A DNA stretch of 64,000 bases. It comes from Leucaena leucocephala (taxonomy: Eukaryota; Streptophyta; Magnoliopsida; Fabales; Fabaceae). The stretch covers positions 5,029,501 to 5,093,500 of the forward strand of contig CM073560.1 of NCBI GenBank assembly GCA_037074615.1. Direction: 5' to 3'. A program made the translations under genes and the position numbers. Of the stretch, positions 1 to 12,135 are shown piece by piece. The notes under the pieces were generated by a model. That model had not been told where the DNA came from and did not search any database. It saw nothing but the letters and a program-made list of their open reading frames with translations. Positions within the stretch are counted from its first letter, which is position 1, and each line of letters begins with the position of its first letter.

Positions 1-452
1 AAGGGCTTATGGAAAAAAAAAGGGCTTATGGACAACTTATGGAAAAGGACTTTTGGAGAAGAGTTTATGGAAAAAAAGTGGTTTTGAGTAAATAGGTGTT
101 TGGATAGTTATTTTTAGAATGACTTTTTATGGTGGTAAATTACCAAAAAGGGTATGATTTGATTTAAAATAAGAGAGAGGAGGGAGTTAGAGAAAAGAGA
201 AGAGAGAGGAGAGAGGGAAGAGAGGAGAAAGGAGAGAGGGTGTAAGAAAAAGTAGGGGTAAGATAGTAATTGGATAGTCCATAAGTGTTTTTACTGTTGA
301 AAAAGCTATTTTAAATAGTTTATTCAAAATCATGGTTTTATCCAAAAACACTTATGGACAAATAAGCCTGTTTGTTTTAAAATTTCCCCAAACTAAAGTT
401 TAGGCTAAAAACCCTTTTAAAATTACGGTTTAATAACTTACCAAACAAGCCC
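1..452 (-). repeat. Tourist-like MITE, copy 1 (cut by window edge)
   Basis: Read on the minus strand this begins GGGCTTGTTTGGTAAG directly after TAA (TTA at 453-455 on plus) and carries the pieces shared with the copies at 39454 and 59493: the 'kaccatggtttt..' like inner repeat, 'cttatggactatccaatta', and a long pyrimidine tract (on plus, the GAGAGG-rich run at 170-240). The other end lies outside the window. No coding capacity. The TAA flank suggests a PIF/Harbinger (Tourist-like) origin, which is inferred mainly from copy 3. Confidence 0.6.
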
Positions 453-1907
453 TTACTATATTAGAGCTGAGGGAGTAGTACTAGTAATAAGAAAGGATTT
501 GAGAGGAACATGGGTCATTTTAGTGTGGCATAATTGAAAAAGGAGGCATCTTGGAGAAGTGGGAAGCATCCAAACAGATAAAGACAATAATAAATGCAAG
601 AGACAGGGCGTCACTCTTCTGTACTCTCCTTAAAATGCTCACCAACCAAAGTCATGAGGTGTACCATATTTCTGCAATCACAAACTGCTTTTCAAACTCA
701 TCCAACAACATTTCATTCTCATCATCTCATGCACCTTTTTACTTGTAAGTTTGTGAATAAAATGTGTTACAGTAAGAGACAATTGCGTTGAACCAAAATA
801 GGATGTTGATAGCTCATAACATATTTCAAGTTTGAATTTGAAGTACCTGAAAAAGTAAGCCCCGCGATCTACAGAAACCATTGATCCTACAAATAATAAA
901 ACAAAATCTAAATTTAGAATATTATGTCAACTGTCAACCGCTACCTTAGTCCTCTCCACCCAATTTTACCCCTTCTCTTGATCTCTTCTTGTTAATATGC
1001 TTTATAGCCATGATAATCGGTGCGCCAGCTCCCTAACCAACTTAATCAAAAGTTTTGGATAGGTTGACGTAACTAAATTTTATACCGTTTTTTTTCTTTT
1101 TGTTAAGCACAAAAGTGATGTCTTTTTGAATTAAATAAAAAACAACCCGTCAAATTTATATTTTAATAATTTTATTTTAGATTATGTATATAATTTATAT
1201 ATAAATGTTATATTTATTTGTAGATTATTTTTTTATTTAAGTATTACTCTTTTAAGGGTTTTATATGAATATTTTTTATATATTTTAATTAAGTTATATT
1301 ATTTGATTCATGATTATATTGATGGGATTCAATCACAAATAAACACTTACTCTTAAACTATTAATGACGTGTTCCCCTCTCAGTACCTTGTTTATAGGTT
1401 CAATTCCGTTTGAATTCAACTCTCATTTCTTTTCCTATTTCCAACGTCTCTTAGACAAAATAAAAAATAAAATAAATAAATTCAAGGTCAAAGAAGATGC
1501 TTCTTTTCTTTTTTCTCCGTATGAAATTTTTTGTTTTCAGTTATAATTTTTTTTAGAAAATAGTTAAATTTATCCACAATTTAAAGATAAGGATAAATCT
1601 CTATTTCCTCTTAAGTGATACTAATATCAGGCAGGATGAGTCGTTTATTATCCTCAGGCATCAACCTAAGTACCTGAGAATTAGGATGCTTCTCCAAGTA
1701 CCATAACTGAAACTACAGCAAAATAGTACTCTGCGTATGAAATATTAATAATTACAAAAAGAGATGGCAACCCAGGCCCAAAAAACCATCAAAAAAGGAT
1801 TCATTCCTGGACCCGACTCGCTACCAAAACAAGAAAAGGCAAATAGGCACAAAAACCTTAAGAGCCCAACCTCAATAATTCTACATGTGAAATGACAATC
1901 AACAATC
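453..1907. other. Intergenic, no gene seen
   Basis: AT-rich sequence downstream of the polyol transporter. Short frames at 551-881 and 1364-1546 lack homology and start at non-ATG codons or cross low-complexity sequence. A segment at about 1605-1675 (GATACTAATATCAGGCAGGA and following) recurs, diverged, at about 53466-53520, so it is a dispersed repeat, perhaps a tRNA-derived SINE remnant read on the minus strand. Confidence 0.5.
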
Positions 1908-3512
1908 CTAAACAACCATTTCCGTTTCCCTATTAACACCTTGTTCTTCCCCTTTGGGTTTCTTCTCAAACAATGTCTCTAATTCTTCCAAGCTCTTGCC
2001 TTTGGTCTCTGGTATAAAGCAAAAAAAGAACAATGTCCCCACCACCATTATCCCACACAATACAAAGAACATCCCGGCGAATGTTATCTTCTTTGATATT
2101 GTCAAGAACGTCATCGACACCACCCCGGAGACGAGCCTGTTCACTGATATCGCCAAGCTCGACCCTTGCGCCCTCATCCTTGTTGGGAATATCTCCGACG
2201 AGTATACCCACGTTATGGGTCCAAGCCCAATCGAAAAGAATGACACGTCAGCACACACGGCCACCACGCACAGTATTATGGCCCAAAGTGGCTTTTTGAT
2301 TGAGTTCCGTAAAAACAATGAGCCCACACCAAGCCCAGCTAGAGAAACGGCCATTCCCGTTGAGCCCAATAACAATAAGGGTCGTCTTCCGAACTTGTCG
2401 AGGTAAAATGCAGAGAGCAACACGAATGCAGTTTTGGCTAAGCCCATGATCACGTTCACGCCGAAGAGTTGTTTCTTGTTGTGGATCCCGGCGGCTCTGA
2501 ACACTTCCGGGCAATAGTACACGACGGCGTCGTTTCCGGAGGCTTGCATGAAGAAGTTCATTCCAATGGCGGTGAAGAGCATGCGACGGACTGCTGGTGA
2601 GGGTCTCAGCAACAGCTCTTTCCAGACCCCATCACCGCGTAAATTCCCTTGGCCGCTAGTGACCATTGCCGCCGCTTCAGAAATCTCCTGGAGTCTTTGT
2701 TCCGCTTCCTCCGGTGACGATGAGGTTTTCAAGAGTACCTTCTTTGCCTGGGGGATCTTTCCTTTCATGACGAGCCAGCGAGGGGATTCCGGCATGGCAA
2801 TGACGCCGAAAGCGATGACAATTGCCGGCGCGGCTGCGAGGCCGAGCATGAGCCTCCAGCCGAGGTGTAGCGGAAGACTGGCGAGGCAGTAGTTGAGTAT
2901 ATAGCCGAGCAGGATGCCGAAAGTGATGAAGACTTCGGGGAGGGAGGTGAGGAGGCCGCGGCTCATGGCCGGAGAGAGTTCGGCGGTGTAGAGCGGCGCA
3001 ATCATGAGGGCATAGCCGACGCCAATTCCGGCGACCATCCGACCGACCAAAAGAACCCAATAATTAGGCGCGAGACCCATTAAAAGAGCACCTAACAAAA
3101 ACGTAAATGCGGCGAACACAATGGTGTATCGGCGGCCAATCCAATCGGACATTTTACCAGAAGCAAGCGATCCGAACAGAGAGAACACATTCAAAACACC
3201 AACCAGAATTTCTTGTCTCCCGGAGGAGATTCCCATATCCTCCTTAATCAACACCGAAGCACCGCTCATAGCCCCAATATCTGCCACATTCACACACACG
3301 CAAAATCAAAACCAATCACGCCACAAATCACAAATGCCACATGAATCGAATTCAATTCAACCCGTGAAGCATCGAATTGCAGGCAGAGAAGAACGATTAA
3401 ACCTACCATATCCAAGGAGAACGGAAGTGACAGAGGCAAGAAGAGCACACAGAATTGTGAATCCATTGGGACGAGGCGCGGGTTTCGTCTGATCGCCATT
3501 GTCACCGTCCAT
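1908..3512 (-). CDS. PLT6: Polyol/monosaccharide H+ symporter, PLT6 type
   Basis: A major facilitator superfamily sugar/polyol proton symporter, expected in the plasma membrane. Two exons on the minus strand, 3512-3407 and 3280-1908, joined over a 126 bp GT-AG intron, give 492 residues, the usual size for plant polyol transporters. The ATG at 3512 was chosen because its short exon ends ...VTSVLLGY and splices to DIGAMSGA, rebuilding the conserved first-helix GYDIGxMSGA signature. Other family signatures are visible: DWIGRRY in the loop between helices 2 and 3, PESPRWL after helix 6, the GRRPLLL loop, FSIGLGPITWVYSSEIFP, and PETKGKSLEE near the C-terminus. The GVWKELLLRPSPAVRR stretch matches Arabidopsis PLT6 better than PLT1-5. 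In the helix 7 substrate segment the usual FFQQASGID reads FFMQASGND, a change near a sugar-contacting position, so specificity is uncertain. The 5' flank to about 3700 is purine-rich. Confidence 0.9.
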
Positions 3513-4390
3513 TATTTTCTTTGTTTTGAGAAATCAGAGTAATTAAAAATCAGGAGGAGAAAAAAAATGATGAGATTCGATTGAGGAAGAAGAATAAGTT
3601 ATAGGGTTGGGTGATCCATGAGAGTAATGAGTGTGGAGTTAGAGAGAAGAAGATCAAGAAGAAGAAGAAGAATGCAATAAACGGATAACTCAAAATCTCG
3701 GCTTGGATTGGGATGTAAGTACAATTACTCTTTCTAAAACTAGGCGTCGAGAGTGATTAGTGAATGTTAATCTTGGTGTTGCATTTACACTTTTGTCCCT
3801 GTTTCCCTCTCCTATTTACATGCTCTTCCTATTTTTTGCCTTCACTTTTGGTGGATCACACAAATAAAAAGATCAGTGTCTACACTTTCATCAAATCTTC
3901 TACAAATTTGCCGCATAAATATGGGGATAATGAATATCTATAATTGAAGAAATTATAAGGACTCAATAAAATAAAATAAAAAGTTACAAAGATCTAATTA
4001 AAAATGAGGTAAGAAAAATATGAATAAAAAAACCCCAAAACAAAGACATTGATGGATAATTAAAAATTATAAATCATACTATAATTGAAATGGCAAGAGT
4101 GAATTTCTCTTGGCAATCATTTTTACCATGGTTTGGACACCCAAAACCAAGATTTTTACCATAAGCACTTCTTACCTTAAAAATGTTGTTTGGATGCTTT
4201 TGGGTCTAAACTACGAGTTGAGTCTAAAGGTATTTTTTTAGTTCTAACCAAACACACTTTATCCATTTAGCTTATTATGTATATTTGAATTGAGTAAGAG
4301 ATAAAAAATTTCATCTCAAGCATCCATTTGCAACTCACAACTAATCCCAATAATTCATTGTTTTAATGTATAACATATCTAAAAGATTCA
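3513..4390. other. Upstream region of the polyol transporter
   Basis: About 200 bp upstream of the transporter ATG are purine-rich on the plus strand (GAAGAAGAAG runs at 3586-3672), which is a CT-rich 5' UTR or core promoter on the coding strand. From 3850 on the DNA is AT-rich without open frames. Confidence 0.4.
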
Positions 4391-4590
4391 TTTAAAATAC
4401 TCTTCCTATCTTTAATATAAAATTTAATTAGGGAATTAATCTTAGTCTTAAATATAAAATATATTTTTTATATTTATTAATTTTTTTAAATTATCCCTAT
4501 TGATGCTTCCTTAACAATAATCAAGAAAGGGAGAAAGATAGTTAAAGAAAATGATTAGAGCGTTTGAGTAAATATCATATTCAGTGGCAA
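4391..4590. repeat. Small MITE-like repeat (family B)
   Basis: The sequence starting ACTCTTCCTATCTTTAATAT and running through 'aatcttagtcttaaatataaa' and 'caacaataatcaa' aligns over about 170 bp with 14113-14290. Both begin with the ACTCCTCC/ACTCTTCC-type end seen in several other repeats of the window (37735, 47740). It is non-coding and AT-rich, and the superfamily was not established. Confidence 0.5.
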
Positions 4591-5523
4591 GATATAAATT
4601 AAGATGAACTTATGTATTTTGTATGACGATTTGAAATATTTGGGAGGAAAGATTTCAAATCCTGAATCTAAGATATTAGAAGAATATATTTAAAATATTT
4701 AAAGTGGATATTAATTTAAATTTTGAAAGATGCACTTTGACTAATTCAAATATTAATATCATACTAATATATTAAAAGGGATAAAATAATTTTCTCTAAT
4801 TAGGATATCTAATTAGATAATAATAATTTTTTAATAAATTAATACGTATTTTTATCATCTTATACTTCATTAATCTTAAGTGACTCCTTTTGTAGGTTAG
4901 TGGGTCCAGTCATAATTAATTATTTTTATCTTTTTCTTGAAAATCACAAAAAATAAAAATACCTTCATGCATATTAGTGTGATTAAAAAAAATAATAAAA
5001 TTAGTAAAAACTTAAAAAAATAGCATTTTTAGTTTATTTAATTCATATAGTCAATTAAAATATAAGATGAGTCAAACTTCTTTAATAATACATATTAAAC
5101 ATTATAAATTCTCTTAAATAGACAATAAACAATATAATAAAATAGGGATTCATCAAGGACTAAAATAAAATTTGATGTAAATATAAAATATAAATGACTA
5201 AACATCTAATTTAGCCTATAATACATAATCTAGTCTAGTTGATTTTAATTTTATTTAGATATGTATGGCAAAATTAATCCAAATGTATGATGAGTAAGAG
5301 CCATGTCATTGGCTATTAACGCTATTTATTTTATATAAATTATGAATATTAGGACTAATGCTTATAATTAAAGAAATTTATAAGGATCCAAATAAAAAGA
5401 AAAAAACTACAAGTATCTAATTAAAAACTAGGTAAAATATTATATTTTCATGTTAATTTTTCCTTTTAAAAAAGTCTTCCTACTTATCAAACCACTGTTG
5501 ATTAATTAACCAAACAAAAAATA
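4591..5523. other. Intergenic, AT-rich
   Basis: No open frame or recognisable element. Mostly poly-A/T-rich sequence with small fragments resembling the family B repeats. Confidence 0.4.
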
Positions 5524-5625
5524 TTGACAAATAACTATGAAGTGTGAGTATGAAGTTGACCTTCAAAAATAAATAAATAAATAAAAAGTGAAGGAGCAAA
5601 GTAATGAAATTTCACATCAAATGTC

Positions 5626-5633
5626 TATAAATA
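5626..5633 (+). promoter_or_regulatory. TATA box of the candidate peptide gene
   Basis: TATAAATA lies 76 bp before the ATG at 5709, in the context tctataaatac, a textbook plant TATA box. The related copy at 12745-13045 lacks it: the matching position there reads taatgtgaaagag. Confidence 0.5.
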
Positions 5634-5708
5634 CGGGTGTCGCATTTACCAACTAAGTTATTGAGAGGAAAATCAAAGACAACATAATTCATTAATTTCT
5701 ATAAGAAC

Positions 5709-5861
5709 ATGGAGGGGTCGTTTTCCAAAACACATCATTTTTGTGTTGTGTTCCTTTTTATAGTACCCACTATTGAGCTTTCCTCATGCAACTTTGTATC
5801 CTCAATATTAGGAACTTATCCCACTAATTTTTTATTATTTTTTTTTTGCCAAAATATATAA
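5709..5861 (+). CDS. Candidate small secreted peptide (50 aa), unrecognised
   Basis: An ATG frame preceded by a TATA box encodes about 50 residues starting MEGSFSKTHHFCVVFLFIVP, followed by TIELSSC. This is a good signal-peptide shape: a short polar head, a hydrophobic core of about 12 residues, then a plausible cleavage region. After the Cys at residue 27 the frame becomes low-complexity (LLFFFC), so the true end may be in a second exon. One possible splice uses GTATCC near 5789 and the AG near 6114, giving a short basic tail, but I cannot confirm it. The same promoter-to-signal-peptide block is duplicated in decayed form at 12745-13045. No family was recognised; it may equally be a relic. 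Confidence 0.35.
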   Translation: MEGSFSKTHHFCVVFLFIVPTIELSSCNFVSSILGTYPTNFLLFFFCQNI

Positions 5862-7264
5862 AGTTTCCCTTCATTAATTTCCTTACCATTTAAAGACTTC
5901 ATTAGGATTATGCTTAGAATTAGGACAATTTTTCTGTTTTTGGGTGAAAATAATATCTGGACCATATTGATCTATCATCATTGTCCAGGCTAATTTTTTT
6001 TTTCTCTTTTTCTTTCTTCTGTTTTCCCAAATAATGTACAATTGGCCACCACAATCAATTAAGTAATATAAATGGCATTCTATGTACTTAATGATGGACT
6101 AACTATATTATAGGGTATAAGGATTGATATTCGCTTCCCATCTTCTTAAGAAAACTTCTAAAAAGAGGTATTTTAATCACGAAATATTGACTGGATTAAT
6201 TAGTTATTTAGATATTTAATATTATGATCCAGATAAAGCACCGGATAGTATTAGGTGGCTCAAAGATTAAAAAAAATTGCATTCTATGTTGGATTGATTA
6301 ATGAGAGCTCTTGAAACAGATCTTTTTATGCATTATGGCTAACACTACGTTTGCATGTTTTTTGCTTTGACTGTTTCATTTTATGTTGAAAATCACTGGG
6401 ATTATGATTTTGATTGGTTTTCAATATAATAAAACTAAGCGTGATCTAAGTGATTGAGCTTATTCTCTTAAGTAACTAGATTTGGGACTTTTTTCTTTAA
6501 ATATCTTTAGATCATATGAGTTTAAATTTCTTAATAAAAAGATTAATTTTTCAATTGATAGTTCAAAGATATTTTATATTATTTCTTTAAAATAAAATAT
6601 TATATATGATTAAAAAAAATCATAAAATCTGAATCATTGAAGTCAAATTATAAGATTTAAAAAATGTATATGATACCTATAATGTGTCTATATATATTTA
6701 CCGGATCCTATTACCAAATTTTGAGGTTCGTGGCTACTCCTCCCAATATAGATGTCTCTTCTAAAAATTAAACTTGAGACTTATAGGGATCTAATAGAGT
6801 CTTACACAACTAGATCAATTCTATATTAATGCAAAATACAAGATCATCATAGGGTATTTTTACAATTTTACCCTATATATATATAAGATATAACATTTAT
6901 TGTAGACAAGATTATTAGTATTTATATAAACATGAAATATAAAAATATAGCCAATGAAACTTTTATAAATTATAAAATCATCTCAAAATTTGTAAAATAA
7001 ATGAAAAACGTACGTGTAGTGGAATGAGGGATTATGTTGTTTTTTAAATTGCAAGTAGACGAATTAAACCTTGTTGAATAGTACAAGCAAGTAAGTAGTA
7101 GCCATTTGACTCGGATCATATCATATTGAAATGAATCCTTCAAATATATATAGAACACTAAGTAATTAGACAACTTTTTTCTTGGTACTACTAATTAATT
7201 AGACAACTATATTGTACTTTATTTAGCTAGTTTTTGTTTTAAAACAAGATCTTGGTCAAATTTG
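5862..7264. other. Intergenic, no gene seen
   Basis: AT-rich DNA. The minus-strand frame at 6970-7173 has no homology. A possible second exon of the preceding peptide candidate near 6115-6150 is speculative. Confidence 0.4.
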
Positions 7265-7621
7265 AAAAAAAAGTACTACTTTAAATCCTTAATATAAGAT
7301 CTATTTAATTAATTTAGGTAGATTAAAAAATTAATTAAGTTAATTATTTATAATAATTATATATTAATTTTTTAAAAATACCTTATTTAATCATATACAT
7401 TTTGAATCATCATTTAAAAATTCCTTCATATGTGTAATCATATATAGCCAGGTGCGCGACGTGGGTCGGATCCGGATATAGTCGGGACAAAGCTCCGATG
7501 AACCGGGTGGACAAAAAAAAATATAGATACTTTAAAAAATTATAATTTTATGAGATAAAATATAATTATGATCAAAATAATCTTTATATCTAACTCTTAT
7601 AATTAAGAGTGGAGGGAGTAT
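7265..7621. repeat. MITE-like repeat with a SINE fragment inside
   Basis: One end reads ACTACTTTAAATCCTTAATA and the other TGGAGGGAGTAT at 7610-7621, the reverse complement of the ACTCCCTCC-type end typical of many plant MITEs. Inside it, at 7445-7519, lies a piece of the SINE family found whole at 31152, so the SINE fragment entered an older element. Confidence 0.45.
7445..7519 (+). repeat. 5'-truncated tRNA-derived SINE fragment
   Basis: Starts at AGCCAGGTGCGCGACGTGGG and continues to the ACCGGGTGGACAAAAAAAA tail, matching the 3' third of the SINE copies at 30994-31136, 31152-31340 and 58913-59099. Only the body after the tRNA-related head is present. The tail is A-rich. Confidence 0.7.
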
Positions 7622-10069
7622 AACATATTATAATTACTTCCAAATTTATTAAACAATAAATAAAAAAAATTAATCTCGAATAAGGCACGTGCACAAATGA
7701 TAAAATACGTTATCATGTTAAGCGTGTGTTTTGACAGGTAACTAGACATCTATATGCACACAATTTTAAATAAATCACAATTTACCTAATTATAAGTAAT
7801 ATAATTTGATATCAATCAATTTTGAGTTAATGGTTATTTTTATTGCGGAAATTTTCGTAAAAGAGCTATAGATATTGGGGGAAAAAAATTTAGTCTCAAC
7901 GTCACTCCAAAGTGTAAAAAAATTGGAGTAATGTTGCGATGTTCTAACGGTCGAACGTTAAATGAAAAACCCTGCCTAAAAATGCTTATGTGGCAAGTTT
8001 ACGGGTGAGAGGGAGGCCAATACTCATTCAAATCTTGTTCCCTCCTCCCACACAAAGCGATCTCTGTCCTCTTGAGATTTCCATCCAAAATAGTTATAGG
8101 AAAATATAAAATTTAAAAAAAATTAAATTATATTTATTATAAATAACTAACCTAACTAATTTTTTAGTCTATATAAATTAATTATTTGTTATGAGTTTTA
8201 TATTAAGGAGTCTTATAAGTGGAACGGAGTTTATAAATTTAAGGGAAGAGTTCTCCCTCTTAATAGCTTAATATTTTGAAATTGAGCTTTCCTTTTAAAT
8301 TTATGCTCGTTACATTATCTAACTTTTATATTTAAGAGTAAATGTAGTACATAGTAAATATATTATACATAGATATTGATATGTGATGAGGTGGGCTTGT
8401 AATCTTGGAAGTTGCAATATACTATTTATAATTTTAATTATAAAAATTAGTTGACTTTTTTAGATACTATTTTTAATTTTAATTATAAAAATTAATTAAT
8501 TTTTTTGGATAGATTAAGAAATTAAATAAAATAGTTAATTATAACTAATATAAGAGATAATTGATTAATTTAGATATATTAAAGAATATATAATATGAAT
8601 TTAACTTAAGGGTTAGATTTAGTCATAATTAACTTATTCATTTTGTTTAAATTTTATCATAGTTAATTTATTTATTTTTTTAATTTATCTAAAAAAAATT
8701 AACTAATTTATATAATTAAGATAAGTGGGAGTATTTTTTATTTGCAGGAGCATAGGCAATCTTAATTAGGAGGAAGGTGGTTGGAATCGATTGGAGAGAT
8801 ATAACGGTGGATATTGACTCGTGTGAATGGATGCAGATGCAGTTATGTATAGTTATGCTCTTAAAAGAGAGCAGTCCAGGTGCATATTTGATTTAATTTA
8901 AAATTATAGTTTAAAAAATATTTTTACATTAAATTATAATTTAGGCTAAAAAAATTAAACAAATAGTTATTCATACAAACTTTTAGAATAAGCTATAATT
9001 TTGAGGGTCTAGAATTATAGTTTTATATAAATTTGTGGGACTAATTTTTTAATAGAAGAAAGAGTTTTTAGTCTATGTAATGACCATTTATTTTTGTTAT
9101 TTTTTTCTATCATTTTATTCCATACACTTTCTATAATTTATTTATAAAAAAATTTATTATAATAATAACTATTCACCTATTTATTTTTTTATAATTTTTT
9201 TTTTAGAAACTATTTTCTATAAGCTAATCAAACCACGTGAGAGAAACAATGACGAAAGCACATGTTCTTTCTCCGTGCTTACTTTTATTTAATAGGGCAT
9301 CTTCATTCAATAACGATTACCCCCTAATTAAGAACATTTTTACAATCTTATTAATTACAATACGAAAGACAAAAAAATGTCTTATGTTTTTAAACATGAT
9401 ACTTCAGAAACAAATGCCTTGTAATTTTAAAAAGAGAAAGTATCAAAACAAGTGGCGGAATGACTATAGAACAAGTCTTTGTTTCGTACTCTCACCATTA
9501 CTATAAAGCAAAATTACCTAACTTATATACACCCCTAAATTACACCTTTTCACTCCTACTCATAATTACGCACCCAAAACGGGTGTGATCTTTAATTTAA
9601 ATATGGGTTTTTCGTATACTAAGTGCCTTAAAATATTTTTTATATGTATTTAATGTTTTAAAATAATTTATGATATAATTTTACTCATAAAATTATTAAA
9701 TTAATATAATTTCATCTAGATATAACATGGAATTTAGTTTCCCATCAAATACTGAATCAACTCCTATTTGAACAAAAAAAATCTATGTTGGCATATGATA
9801 AGGCAGATTACATGGGATTATTGTGGTGAGGATTAGTTAGGCGAACTATGGATTTGAGCACTCAGAGAACGATGAAGTCTGAATCAGTGCAAAATAGAGA
9901 GTTCAGTCAGAATAAAATACACAAAAAAGAATCTCAATAAATAAAGATTGAGATTGCAGAATATGACTATAATTATGAAGTCCTAAAACCAGTGAAAAAG
10001 ATGCTAGCTTTATGGAGGGAAAGACCAAAATCATTCAAGGGAGTGTCACAGAGAAGAGGATGACATAGA
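7622..10069. other. Intergenic with degraded repeats
   Basis: AT-rich. About 8440-8720 contains several partial copies of the 'taattaatttagatagattaa' repeat seen elsewhere. About 8885-9236 resembles the Tourist-like family (an inner 'aattatagttt' repeat and a TAAGCTAATCAAACCACGTG end) but is too diverged to delimit. The frame at 9237-9506 starts in this repeat end and is not considered a gene. Confidence 0.4.
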
Positions 10070-10079
10070 TGAGCAAGTG

Positions 10080-10620
10080 TGTGTTTGGATTGATGGTTTG
10101 AGAATTGATTTTCAATGCAAACCATAGTTTCCTTTTATTTTAGTCAAACACTCATTTTTCTTCCAAAATCAATTTTGGAAGAGTTTTAAAATTTGCTCCC
10201 CGCTCCAGCTTTTTATTTTTCTATTTTACACTTTTTCTTCTCCTGAGCCTCTGGTACCGTGGGAAAATTTTTTTTATACATTTTTATTATATAAAATTTT
10301 AAATTATCTACAAAAATTTTAAATTAAAAATATTATTTAAGTGAAAAAAATTAAAATTAAAGTAAATATTATAAATTTTTATCTTCCTCAAACACATATA
10401 TATATGTATTCTTTTTCCTTTCTCTCCTTTCTTCTCTATCATCTTTCCTCTTTCTTACTTTTACTAATATAAAAAGTGATTCTGCTACTAATAATCCAAA
10501 CATCTATATTCTCAAAATTCATTCTTTCTAAAATCTATTGTTCCCAAAATCTATTCTCTAGAATCTATTCTTCTCAAAATCTATTCTCCAAAAGCTAATC
10601 AAAACACACCCTAAATCTGT
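10080..10620 (+). repeat. Tourist-like MITE, copy 2
   Basis: Starts TGTTTGGATTGATGG and ends AAGCTAATCAAAACACACCC followed by TAAATCTGT. The pyrimidine-rich middle and the repeated AAAATCTATTCT units near the 3' end are shared with copy 4 at 59493. The 10-base sequence TGAGCAAGTG lies directly on both sides (10070-10079 and 10621-10630), an unusual length for a Tourist element. Confidence 0.65.
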
Positions 10621-11437
10621 TGAGCAAGTGAGCTGAAACAAATATGAAATTAACGATGATTTGAACCCAAAAGTGTCACCAAAACCACCCTAGATCTGAC
10701 AATTTCTCGTTCTATTGCCAAAAACATGATGAACAGCCACCAATTTAATGAATCAAAGCATTTGGAAGAAGCAAGCAACTCTCGAAATCGAATGGAGGAG
10801 CGCGTCCTCAAACTTTTGACTATACCCTGTTCACTAAATCAAACAATTGTTCTCTCAGATTAACTGATCACAAAGCCAATGCTCATTTTTTTTCTATAAT
10901 TTATACAAAGGATGGCCCACAAATAGCAACTTTGCATTGGTAAAAAAAATCACCTACATTAAAATAACCATGAAATTTCTACTGGTCATTCAATTGCAGT
11001 TTCGTTTAGAACATCCATTGATTATTTGGAAATGAAAATACTAATCAATTGTTAAGCAAACTTTATTGGTATGACGTTGACCTACAAAGTTGAAACACCT
11101 ACATATTTTTTTAAGAAAAAAATTACATTGAATCTTCCTACTTGATCATACTACTAGAGTTTTTTTTTTAAAAGTATAAATATTTTCTTATTAAAAATAA
11201 TTATATTCGAAATACTATCAAACACTAAATATAGACACCTCTCTCAGTAAAAATTTAAACATTAGTTCGTCATATTATGAGAGACAAAAGTTAATGTAAT
11301 AGTTATCTCAGCTCATATGAGCTCAAGTCCTTAAGTTATTTTACCTTAAATTTAGACACTATCTTAAACTCAGTCTTAATTGATTAGGTTTAGGACTAGT
11401 TTGAATAATTTTTTTAAAAGAAAAACATTTAAATTTC
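10621..11437. other. Intergenic, no gene seen
   Basis: No open frame of note and no recognised element. Low GC throughout, with slightly more complex sequence at 10640-11100. Confidence 0.4.
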
Positions 11438-12098
11438 TTATTGTTATAAGGGAAAATCCTAATTAAATCCATCTTAAAAAGCAAAATTTAAATTTAAGTC
11501 TACACTTTTAGCAAATTTTTAATGAGACCGAGAGACCTTATTAGAGATTTCTAAATGTTATTAAAAGGCTTGAATGCCCCTCTATGGTTAAAAAAGAAAA
11601 TTAAGGGAGGTTTAAGCTTGATTTTGGTTTTGATTAAATAAATTAAATTGTATTAGGATAAGTTATGATGAAACTTTTTTCTTGAATACCAATAATCTAT
11701 TAAAATCATAGTTACACAAATTTTCTTAATTTAAAAATATCTTTGCAAGTCAAATGTGATGAGTTTTCAAATTCTTTTCGAATCTATTTCATTTTATTAT
11801 TGATATTTAATATTCATAACTGAATGCAAATTAAATATAAGGTTATCGAAATGCTACATTTCCAACAAAATCATGATATTTTAAGTATTTTTTAAATAAC
11901 GTCAATTAATTTTAGTTTCTCAATTTTATTTTAAATTTTTAGCAATATTTTTGGCCTTTTTAACTATAGATGGTATTTTAATCTTTTAATAACATTAGGA
12001 AATTCTTAATGAGACTTCCTGATTAGGAATTTGTTAAAAAATGTAGGTTTGAATTTGGATTTTATTATTTGAACTAGATTTAATTGAGACTTTCCCTT

Positions 12099-12105
<7 letters not shown>
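11438..12105. repeat. Foldback element with arms of about 150 bp
   Basis: The left arm (11438-11590, ...ATAAGGGAAAATCCTAATTAAAT...) is an imperfect reverse complement of the right arm (about 11955-12105, ...ATTTAATTGAGACTTTCCCTTAT). Arms share GTTATTAAAAG and the TCTCATTAAGAATTTC region. The spacer of about 360 bp has no coding potential. A TA microsatellite (12105-12131) starts at its right edge. The superfamily is unclear. Confidence 0.65.

Positions 12106-12131
<26 letters not shown>
12105..12131. repeat. (TA)n microsatellite
   Basis: Uninterrupted AT/TA dinucleotide run abutting the right arm of the foldback element. Confidence 0.9.

Positions 12132-12135
<4 letters not shown>

Noticed and set aside
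1954..3060. Long frames opposite to and overlapping the polyol transporter
   Set aside because: They mirror the codon pattern of the true exon and have no family similarity.
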